Assembly (NCBI GenBank): GCA_007844125.1
Contig: CM017562.1
Location: forward strand, 61,214,529 to 61,278,528
Reading direction: 5' to 3'
Length of the DNA stretch: 64,000 nt
Source of the DNA: Sinonovacula constricta
Taxonomy: Eukaryota > Mollusca > Bivalvia > Cardiida > Solecurtidae
The translations under genes were made by a program, and so were the position numbers. Each line of letters opens with the position of its first letter. The stretch's first letter is position 1. The notes beneath the pieces were generated by a model. It saw nothing but the letters and a program-made list of their open reading frames with translations, ran no database searches and was not told the DNA's origin. This document shows, piece after piece, positions 55,700 through 64,000 of this stretch.

Positions 55700-57240
55700 T
55701 ATCGTACGTGAACTAAAGTAAATGTATCAATTCAATAGGATTTTCGAATCGTAATTCGACCTTTGCTGGAACGTTAAGTGACTAGTTTATTTATACTTGT
55801 AATTAAAGGACTATTCTGAATTTAAATACCGTCTTTTCCTTATATCAGAGCTGCTGATACAAAATATGTCGGTAACTGTATAAGGTCCGCCCATATATAA
55901 AAATGCACATATTTATTTTGCACTCAATTGAAGCTCTAAAACCGTTGTAAGGGCGCTGTATTGTTTTGTTTTATCCGAGCGGTCACTTCACACTACTTTG
56001 ATTATACTTGCAGGAAAAATAATTGACAACCAGTCGTGATTTAACTTTATTTTTTCAATATCAAATTCTGAATTTGTCCGTGGATTGGACTATCAATGCA
56101 AGAGCGTTTTAAAATTTTAAGAGACTTTATATCTTATAGAAAATAGTTAAACAATTTTTTTCTTTTGAAGAAGAAGTGGTCTTCGCTTTATTGCATCGAT
56201 GATGCAAAGACTGCAACGAAACTATATTACTTAATATTTGTATCCTTAAAATGATCATTCTATATAAGGATAACATTATTCACGTGCACATGTCACGAAT
56301 GACAGAAAACATATTGGTAGCCATTACACTTTTGATGAACAACTGCAACATATATTCACATGCAAGTCATATGTAAAAGTAAGAACAAGCAGTTGTGGAG
56401 TCATTAGAAATAGAGCAAACAACCATTTTCGCCTTGGGACGGTTCAACTAGGTGCTAAAGCCGATTTTAAAGAGCTCTAGCCTCGCACTCCCTGAATGGT
56501 TTGTCTTACAACTTAAATAATGAACTAAGTGTTCAATTTAGTTTAAAGACTGTATGGTTTAATTTATATTTTGTTTAATTTTCGCCTTTTGTGTTGCCTG
56601 TGATGCTTCATTGGCTGTTGAAAGTTTTACTTTAAATATGCAACTCGTTATTATTTATCTCAATATGTTCTTGGAATGCTTTGAAGCTCAAAGAATATAT
56701 TTGAAAGAGTTGAAGCTTGTGGAACAATTTGTTAACCCTACGTCTGAATAAGAAGCTAATTTTTATTTAGTTCAACAACTGATAAAGTAAGTTTACAATG
56801 TCAACACCAAAAGAAAAATCTAAACATTAAAACAAGTCCTTACATTACCGGGCTATGACACACAATTTGGATATATAAGTATTAAGGATATTATTGTAGT
56901 TTTTGTACCATATTTAGATTCTGCACCTCGGCAATTATCAGCAATATTTGACAATACAATAAAATGCCTCTGCTGAGATAGTACTTGTACCAATTCACCA
57001 CAGAAAAATGCATTCTGAGTTCGTTTCTTTTTACTCAAAATGAAGTGAATTTTGCTATCTGCCCAATCAGGGTTTAAGTCAATACACTTTGTTTCATGGT
57101 TTACTATTGGGCTATTCAATTTAACCTTGGTTTCCATTTAGCTTGTCCGAACGGTCATATATCATTGCTTGACTATTGTGGAAATATAAATTGTTCAATT
57201 GCTTAGGGAAATGTTTTAATTGACTAGTATTGTTAAGATT
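55700..57240. other. Intron 9 of gene B; R1 copy and unrecognised DNA
   Basis: The first part (CGTCAAAGATAGG region) is collinear with intron 9 of gene A (CGTCAAAGATTTG, 41,898). An R1 copy occupies 56,330-56,520. The 94-codon minus frame at 56,853-57,137 is not recognised. Confidence 0.5.
56330..56520 (+). repeat. R1 copy, + orientation, intron 9 of gene B
   Basis: GCAACATATATTCACATGCA, TATGTAAAAGTAAGAACAAG, CGCCTTGGGACGGTTC, GAGCTCTAGCCTCGCACTCC match R1 in order, with internal deletions. Confidence 0.65.
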
Positions 57241-57368
57241 TTAAATAAATTCCTATTTAAGAACGTGTTAAAAATAGTGACATAATAATTTTGGTCATGT
57301 CCTCCTCGCATGGTGTACATGTGCAATACCACATATGGCCTCATCCTTGTTTTTATATAGTTTTGCAG

Positions 57369-57453
57369 CAATCCATTGCAGAAGCAATGAAGGTTGCAAT
57401 CCAAGGCGTTGATTCAAAATCCTTTCTGGCTACCAGCATCTATGATTTCTTTG
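57369..57453 (+). CDS. Gene B exon 10 (intact)
   Basis: Acceptor TTTGCAG, donor TTTG|GTATGT. It reads QSIAEAMKVAIQGVDSKSFL, then ATSIYDFF. It is almost identical to gene A. Confidence 0.9.
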
Positions 57454-57611
57454 GTATGTTTTGTAGTTATTACAGGATTATACGAACCACTGCTTTTAGC
57501 ATTGTTGAGCATTGTTGAATTTCATTTATAATTAAAAATGAATATAATACTTGAACAGAAATGTTTAATTCTTTATAAACTTGCAGCTATGTTCATGGAA
57601 TGTTTGCACAA

Positions 57612-57663
<52 letters not shown>
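57612..57663. repeat. (ATT)n microsatellite, intron 10 of gene B
   Basis: About 17 ATT units lie about 20 bases upstream of exon 11, in the position where gene A has (AAT)n, that is, the opposite orientation. Confidence 0.95.
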
Positions 57664-57664
<1 letters not shown>

Positions 57665-57684
57665 ACTCTCGTGATTTTAACCAG

Positions 57685-57878
57685 GTCCAGTCTATGGAAG
57701 CTCTATAGACTACATGTACGACCGTGGGGTAAAGTACTCCTTTGCCTTCGAGATGCGACCAACCTCCTCTAACCCAGGCTTTGGATTACCAGAAGATTAG
57801 ATCGAGGTAGCGTGTCAAGAAATCATCGCTGCCTTGAGTACATTTGCTGGAATGTCACTGCCATCAAGCGAAAAGTGA
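57685..57878 (+). pseudogene. Gene B exon 11 with premature stop
   Basis: Acceptor AACCAG. GPVYGSSIDYMYDRGVKYSF is followed by AFEMRPTSSNPGFGLPED and TAG at 57,798-57,800, where gene A has CAG (Gln). The original end, LPSSEK and TGA at 57,876-57,878, remains. The catalytic Glu is retained. Confidence 0.9.
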
Positions 57879-57918
57879 TGTTCAACACAACACATCCGAA
57901 ACACAGATTGATATAAAT

Positions 57919-57924
57919 AATAAA
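57919..57924 (+). terminator. Polyadenylation signal AATAAA, gene B
   Basis: AATAAA 41 bases after the ancestral stop codon of gene B. Confidence 0.55.
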
Positions 57925-59420
57925 GGGTGTCTTTTAAATAAAAAAGCTAAATGCAGCAGTAAATAGAAAAGGTTTGGAAAACAGAATAACTATAAAGACG
58001 CCTTAATAATGATCCATTAAATAAACTTTGTTTTGACATTTTACTTTTGTAGTGTTTGGATTTTGTCACAATAAAGGGACATTGACGACAAGAATGGATA
58101 AGTTTATCAACTATATGCGTCTGGGGCTATACTTATTTACATATTTACACAACAAAACCTAAAATGGTAACTTCACTTAAAAGTTGCACATGTATGGGTG
58201 CTAAACATCGAATGCATTTTGAAACTACATTTAATGATATGTTTATTCAATGGTTAAACAATTACTTCGAACTAACATAAATTGTGAAATACATTTATAG
58301 AACTACTTTAATCATGACGTATGTAATTTTTACCATAGCCGTAACATTGTAAGCTATGAACAAATATTGCAAAAATCATTTTAGAACAGACCGTAAAAGA
58401 CGTTCTCCGCAACTGGATTACAGTTTGAAAGACTTAAATGTGTTTTGAAAGGGTGCTCAGAAAACAAAGTAGTCATTTACCAAAGTACAAAGGAATTACA
58501 ACATGTTATTCGGTGTTTATACTACGCATTTTATACAGGTCATTTATATAATTTATTTTACACGTATTTGTGTTTGTTTATTTAATGGACACAATTCTCC
58601 TCTCATAAAAAGTAATTATTCTTAAAAAAAATATGTTTGAAAATATGACTGAAATGTAGAGAATATAACTGCCGAAGGGGCGATAAATAGAACATAAATA
58701 AAATGAAGATACGATCGACTTTTTTATTTTTCAAATTACTGAAAAGTTTATGCTAGCTCATTTTTTGTTGAAGTTGTTTATTATCCAACAAGTGTTAATA
58801 TTCGAATTTATAATGAAATACAGTTATTTACCAACATTTAACAAAATAATTGATTGTATGTTAAAAATAAATAATCGTTTGTGAGTCAATATTCTAGCTG
58901 AAACGTATATACGTTTATATAACAAAGATTGGAAGATCTTGAATGAATAAACTTAAATTCGAAACAAGCTGAGGTGATCAAAATGCACATTTAAATCTTG
59001 ACATTGTGTTTTCAAAACACCATTTAAGTCATACTTGAAAAACCTTTTTGCTAACATTTGCAACACAATACCAGTTTCCATATTTAAACACATACGTATA
59101 ATACAAGAACACATGCATCATAGGCATTCCTTAGCTTTCCACAGAACAACATTCATAAGAGTGGAACACATAAAGAAATAAAAATTATTACTAACCTTGC
59201 AACGGATAATAATTAATAGTAACACACAATGCACATCGTGATTGCTTACACTTCGGACGCGATAAAATGTCTCCAGTGAATAAAGGTTGTATTCGACAGT
59301 TTGCTTATATTAAATCTATGTAACAATATCTAACCACTGCATCGGGGAAGTCAGTCATACTGTTTAGCATAAACCCATAGTTTAGTCTTTATAAAGACGA
59401 TTTTAAACACTAATTTCATA
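57925..59420. other. Intergenic spacer between convergent genes B and E
   Basis: No gene. 59,080-59,280 is collinear with 43,910-44,130 in the A/E' spacer. Confidence 0.6.
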
Positions 59421-59439
59421 ATTGGACTGCCCTTTTCCC

Positions 59440-59766
59440 AAATTAGTCCAAAACTCCAGACTTTCCACCTCTACAAGTGCGATAGTGGTAACTGCTAAAA
59501 ATAGATATCGACATCAGAGCGGATTACACGGATGTCTATTTAAAAGTAAGTGGTCACCTGGTTTTCTAAGTTTAAAAAATAGCTATCTGCAGAGTGGCTC
59601 GGATAGGAAATGTTTGTTTGTAATGACGAGTGGGGATTTATCCTTGACTGTTCACACAGATCTTTGGCATCAGTGAACGGCATTTTGCAAGGCATTTTCA
59701 GGTACCAATGACTTATTTGATTATTTAAAAAAATGTTTGGACCAAACTGTCGGATACCACCTTTAA
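59440..59766 (+). mobile_element. R2 TIR element copy
   Basis: Contains CTGCAGAGTGGCTCGGATAG, TGACGAGTGGGGATTTATCC and ends CTGTCGGATACCACCTTTAA, the complement of the start of the R2 copy at 39,402. The 84-codon frame across it is not a gene. The left end is not sharply defined. Confidence 0.6.
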
Positions 59767-59981
59767 GTCAAGGTATAACAGGTAAATTCAGTTGACATGG
59801 TTTCGATTCCTACGAAGATTGTTACAATAGTTACTTTAAACTTAACCATAAAACCATTGTTGGCTCAGTATGCCTGTCTTTAAGCGGCATGCTAAAACAT
59901 TATATACATTTCGTCACTTAGAATCTGCCGGCACTAAGATATATAAAGCACACATTTTTGTCTATAACTGATTTTGCTGTA

Positions 59982-60379
59982 TCACACTACAGATAAAAGT
60001 ATGCAGGCCAGAATCACACCTATCGTATATTTAGGCATGATGCATGCATTGCCAGGTAGATCTTCGGATGCACGTTGTGTCGTCTTAAATTCTAGTCGCC
60101 TTGTTACTTCTTCTGGTTTTACTGTGATTTCCTCTGGTTTCGTGAATTCTACTGCTGGTTGCGTAGTTTTTAACTCTGGTCGTTTTGTTGTCTCCCTCGG
60201 TTGTGTCGTTCTTGCATCTGGCTGTTTTGTTACGTTGTTGACAGCTGTGGATGGCGATCTACTGGCAGTTGTGAGTTCGGAAGTCGATTGTGAAAGCATG
60301 TCTATCAGTGGGAAAGGTGTTGTTGGTTGTTCTGCGACTTCAAATGCATCTTCCGTTATAAATTGTGCACAATCTTCAC
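59982..60379 (-). CDS. Gene E exon 3: stalk and C-terminal hydrophobic tail
   Basis: Acceptor GCTTTGCAG. It reads GEDCAQFITEDAFEVAEQPT, then the Thr/Pro/Lys-rich stalk (TTQPRETTKRPELKTTQP and similar) and NACIMPKYTIGVILACILLS. The long plus-strand frame at 59,974-60,450 is its shadow. Confidence 0.75.
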
Positions 60380-61683
60380 CTGCAAAGCAATGTTTAATTG
60401 AAACATTGATTAAGTGGTTTTGCTTTATTAAGTTGCTACAAAAACGTTAGTTAAACTGGTCATTTTATATCAATATATTCTTTAAAAGGAACATCAATTT
60501 AGTCCAAAATATATTTGTCTGTATAAACTATTTCCAAGAGTTGTGTAAATATTTCGTTTGAAGCACTTATGGTTACTTTATTTTAAGAGTAGGTGTTGCA
60601 TAAATGCCGATAGCTGTTGGCTTGTGTGCTGCAATACCATGCAATTATTCAAACCATAAACATATGAACCAGCACATCGATTTTCCCTTATGTTATGTGT
60701 GATAAAGCTGTGAAATAAACCAGATAGACATTAGTGAAATACTAAGAAAAAACAACAAATAAATCGGTCATATACTCGTACAAATATAAAAAGGATAGTA
60801 AATACGGTACCTCTCAAAAGATGGTCATTTGTGTACTTAATGTTATGTATTTAACGTAGATTTAAGCATATGATGGAGACGAACCCTTCTTGCACTCGCA
60901 GTTGCCGCCAATATACTCGGGAGGGCATGCACACAGGAAATAGCCATCATAGTTCTCACATGTTCCCCCATTCATACAGATATCAGGTAATTCTGTAAAG
61001 GCAATACACATTACAACATATCTGACTGACTGTCTAAAATTTTAATTCTTGTTTGCAAATTGAACATTTAGCATTGTAAAAATTTAACCATGCATAAAAG
61101 AATCATTGCATTTTATTAGAGGACAATAGTTCATTAATATATTTATTTTGATAATAGTTTTAAACTATGAAAATATTGCAGCGTATGTGTTTAATTCAAT
61201 GTGATATTTTTAAAGAAAGATAACTCAGTATGAATTAAATTAAGTAAGGTATGTTTGTTCGTTCATTCAATCATGAACATTGAAACATTTTTATCGGAAT
61301 GTTTTTAGCCACAGACCACTGGTCAACCATTCATTTTATATACAAACTGACCAGACCAAAAATGTATATTGTAGATTTTGATCTGTCAGAAATTATATTT
61401 CTGCACATATGTTGGTGTTTTTTACCACAAGTTGCCTACCTGAACACTCGTCCATATCTTCGGCACAGCTGTCCCCCGTCCAGCCCAGGATACAGCCCCG
61501 GCAGTGGGGCTCCCCGGTCTCACCCTCGCAGATAAAATTCGGGTCACAAGGGCCGAAACACTGCTTGCCTCGGGGACAGTTGTCCAGAGATGGCATACAT
61601 GGGTCGATGATGGTACAGTTCTCCCCTGTCACAATGTCGGGACAGTCCAAATGAGGGATTACAAAAATAAAGATGCAGAGCAT
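59982..61683 (-). CDS. EGF-domain, Thr/Pro-rich stalk, probable GPI-anchored surface protein (gene E)
   Basis: Three exons on the minus strand, 61683-61440, 60992-60885 and 60379-59982, with GT-AG junctions all in phase 1, give 249 codons plus stop. Order: short hydrophobic start (MLCIFIFVIPHL, a probable signal peptide); a Cys-rich region with CPRGKQCFGPCDPNFIC and an EGF-like ending CRGCILGWTGDSC; a calcium-binding-type EGF domain (DMDECSELPDICMNGGTC, then CACPPEYIGGNC); a stalk rich in Thr, Pro, Lys and Glu with KTTQP-like repeats; and a C-terminal hydrophobic tail (YTIGVILACILLSVV) that ends the protein, as in a GPI-attachment signal. A role in adhesion or extracellular binding is inference. 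It is convergent with gene B; a decayed duplicate (E') faces gene A. A 5' non-coding or coding exon upstream cannot be excluded. Confidence 0.75.
60885..60992 (-). CDS. Gene E exon 2: EGF domain
   Basis: Acceptor CTTTACAG, donor AAGAAGG|GTTCGT, 108 bases, phase 1 in and out, the usual phase for EGF exons. It encodes ELPDICMNGGTCENYDGYFL, then CACPPEYIGGNCECKK, with the six-Cys spacing completed by DEC in exon 1. Confidence 0.82.
61440..61683 (-). CDS. Gene E exon 1: signal peptide and Cys-rich region
   Basis: ATG at 61,683-61,681; the upstream TTG codon is not a start. Donor TTCAG|GTAGGC, phase 1. Twelve or more Cys in 81 codons. The plus-strand frames at 61,299-61,701 are antisense shadows. 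Confidence 0.75.
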
Positions 61684-61686
61684 CAA

Positions 61687-63734
61687 AGTCGCCGGAAATG
61701 ATATATGTATACATGTATTATCAGAAAGTCTAGCATTTTGAGCGCAGTAACAGTTACTACTTCTTCATTTGCTTTTTTGAAATAGAACATGTTTACAAAG
61801 GCTGTGTTGCTAACTGATTAAATTTTTGTAACTGTGAACGGTATTGTTTAATTCCTTAAGCAACACGGCGTCAGGTGTGAACAATACACACTTAACCAAT
61901 GCCGCACGAAATGGTACGAAGTGACCAACATCCGATTATCTCGGGAAAACTTTAGCCACAAACACTTGTATTTATATGACCTAATCTTCTCTTCGCAATA
62001 TGACTACAAAATGGCATTCTATGATACGAATGTTATACCATTAAGTTTAAATCCTGGCAAAACATACCGAGGAAATATAACACATATCTTTTAAGATGTT
62101 CGTGCTGAAGTGTACGAGTGATACTTAGGGCAGTCTGACCAAGACTATAACAAACACATCTCAAATTCCTAATATATTTACCGCGCTTTTATTGCAAGAA
62201 ACGCCCACTTAAGCATTGTGTGGTTGCGAAAAAGACAAAACAGGGAAAAATGTTTATCAAACCATTAGCATTTTTATCTTCTATACGAAATGATGTTTAA
62301 CATCGAAAATGACATCTAGGATATTGCGGTCGAAAAAAATACAGCCCAGCAATATGAAAAATATAAATTGACAGTTGATATGTAAGAGTTTACTTGCTAC
62401 TTTTTCATAGTTATTTATCATTTACGTAGTAGTTCTTTAGGAGAAACAAAGAAAATGGAACAATATAATATAAAAGTAACCATGTATTCTTTTATTGCTG
62501 AAAAAATATTATCCTTTCTGTTTTGATTTAAAATACGATCGCTTCTTAAAACTCTGATGTCACCCAAAAAGGTATTTCCAAAACCAATTATAAACATAGG
62601 GTCGCTGTTCTCGACGACCCAACAATCAACATTTGATAATCTCCTATTGCAAGTTCTAGTAATTTTCTAATAAAAACAAAATTTAAGTAGGTGTAGAACA
62701 TATACTTGCTGATATAAACCTATATATTTTGAAGATTTGGGCCAAGAGTTCAATATCTAATTGTGTTTTGCTGCAAAGGTCAACAATCATGCCCACATTA
62801 CGACGTTTCTCATGTTTCGTATTAATTAATTTTTGGATCACTTAGCCTATATGACAGTATCCTTGTAATAATGTTCGCAGTCTGTCATATTTTGATAATG
62901 TTTCTACTTGAGTCCGATTACATAAAAGCACTACGAAAGATATTGCCTTTGGTATATGTGGTAAGTTCACATAATACCGATGGTCTTTATCCAGCTATAT
63001 ATTGGACCGAAGATTACAGATGGAGCATGTAGTTGCAGAGGCTGGTTTTGATGTTGTTCTAGAAAGGTGTATTTTACGGCCTCAACAGCACGAAACCCTT
63101 TTATTAAAATACATTTGCATCGGACAAACTTAAATAAACGATGTCATTAAACTGTAAACCTGTCACATACCAACCAAGTAATCAGAGACTTTATAGCTAT
63201 ATCAACTTTTTATTAAACTCGGTTTTATTTCGCGTATTAATTAAAATAAAAATACCTGCCGAGTGAATGCGCAGATGTCATTTCATTTACTTGACTAGCA
63301 GGAAATGAAGAGTTGAATTTGTAGTCAGTAACTTTATTTTGGTACTATTAGATGCAGGCCTGAAACTACTCTCAAAATAAGTATAAGGTCTGATATGCTA
63401 AAATGTGTTAAAGACTTTGATAGTATCGCGGGTACTGTTACCTGCTACCTATTGCAGTTCGGTCTGGCGTTCTGCCTCCTGGCAACCAGAAACGATGCCA
63501 GAAGTTGAACAAATGTTATGCTAGTAAAGTTAAAGGTGGTAGTTTGACAGGTTTTATATCAAATATAAGTAACAATATCATACCACGGTGTTGGGGAATT
63601 TGGGCAGTATCTCTGAACAGTCATAGTTTGTGTTTTCAAAAGGAAGACTTTAGAATTGGATATGTTAGACTGCACAAATCGTTAGATAAATCCATGTAAA
63701 TGTTCATTCTTGCCAAATCATATAAATACGCTCA
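61687..63734. other. No gene recognised
   Basis: AT-rich sequence upstream of gene E. A TATA-like motif cannot be singled out. No exon matching the families in this window is visible. Confidence 0.45.
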
Positions 63735-63970
63735 ATGGCGGTTTCTGCTAAAAATATAGACATTAAAGTTAGTGCGGATAAATTGTATGATAATATATTG
63801 CGATCAAACTGTGCAGCGTCGCACAGATAGGAAATACATGTTGGCACTGACCACTGGGGTCTTATTCTTGGCATTTCACATAGATGTAACACATTTCGCG
63901 GTATCTGTTCGTTAAGCATGATGAAATTGGTTGTTTGAAAAATTACCCAACCTGTCAGATACCACTATAT
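63735..63970 (+). mobile_element. R2 TIR element copy, partial
   Basis: GCGGTTTCTGCTAAAAATAT, CGCACAGATAGGAAATACAT, GACCACTGGGGTCTTATTC and CCTGTCAGATACCAC follow the order of the 59,440-59,766 copy. Confidence 0.55.
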
Positions 63971-64000
63971 CACAATACGATACCTGTCATCCCTTCTGGA

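Larger units (their letters stand above)
49238..57878 (+). pseudogene. Zinc procarboxypeptidase gene B (M14A), broken from exon 7 onward
   Basis: Exons: 49238-49320, 50290-50365, 51309-51436, 52317-52455, 52755-52856, 53551-53655 (all open, 211 codons), then 54262-54307 (truncated), 54677-54769 (10-base deletion), 55037-55224 (in-frame TGA), 57369-57453 (open), 57685-57878 (premature TAG). Splice sites of the intact exons and all phases agree with gene A. It keeps signal peptide, complete propeptide, a short linker, HAREW, HSYAQ and FAFEM, but lacks the NPDGY strand and the substrate-Arg to Asn-Arg segment in frame. A transcript read through exon 7 would end about 28 codons into that exon, at TAG 54,346-54,348, giving a propeptide with a partial catalytic domain. 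Enzymatic activity is not expected. Confidence 0.88.

Noticed and set aside
59422..59676. An 84-codon plus-strand frame.
   Set aside because: It lies in an R2 repeat copy that occurs elsewhere with stops and indels.
59974..60450. A 158-codon plus-strand frame rich in Val, Ser and Cys.
   Set aside because: It is antisense to the Thr/Pro-rich exon 3 of gene E, which has matching splice phases and a sensible domain order.
61299..61701. Three overlapping plus-strand frames.
   Set aside because: They are antisense shadows of the Cys-rich exon 1 of gene E.

Overview
This is metazoan nuclear DNA, AT-rich, with GT-AG introns of about 0.2-3.7 kb and dense small mobile elements. The repeat styles (a tRNA-derived SINE, short TIR elements, many microsatellites) and the gene content suggest a mollusc, probably a bivalve; that assignment is inference, and no species can be named. 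The window holds a tandem family of M14A zinc carboxypeptidases on the + strand in several states of decay, and a small EGF-domain surface-protein gene on the - strand that was duplicated together with the carboxypeptidase.

Layout. (1) 208-309: one intact carboxypeptidase exon (the exon-5 type), the edge of a copy (D) lying mostly left of the window. (2) 0.5-9.6 kb: repeats only. (3) 9,660-23,235: a decayed copy (C); remnants of exons 2, 3, 6, 7, 8, 9 and 11 can be recognised, and all the zinc and catalytic positions that can be checked are damaged. (4) 28,412-43,337: copy A, all 11 exons present with consistent phases and a full set of catalytic residues, but one extra base in the propeptide exon 3 throws the frame. 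(5) 44,640-48,385, - strand: remnants of the EGF gene (E'). (6) 49,238-57,878: copy B, exons 1-6 fully open, then a truncated exon 7, a frameshift in exon 8 and stop codons in exons 9 and 11. (7) 59,982-61,683, - strand: the EGF gene E, apparently intact in three exons. (8) 61.7-64 kb: repeats and nothing else recognised.

Genes A and B encode secreted procarboxypeptidases: signal peptide, M14 propeptide, a low-complexity linker, then the catalytic domain with the HxxE...H zinc site and a CPA-like isoleucine at the specificity position. A+E' and B+E are two copies of one tail-to-tail gene pair, with homologous intergenic DNA between them, so the unit of duplication was about 13-20 kb. A is broken early and B late, so neither reads through as given; an intact reading would need an assembly correction in A or exchange between copies.

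Mobile DNA includes a dispersed family here called R1 (more than ten copies, one of which replaces the end of exon 7 in gene B), a ~480-bp TIR family here called R2, a 340-bp MITE with 66-bp near-identical TIRs and a 10-bp target duplication, a 1,089-bp TIR element flanked by TTAA, an LTR-like block, a tRNA-derived SINE, a minisatellite and several microsatellites.
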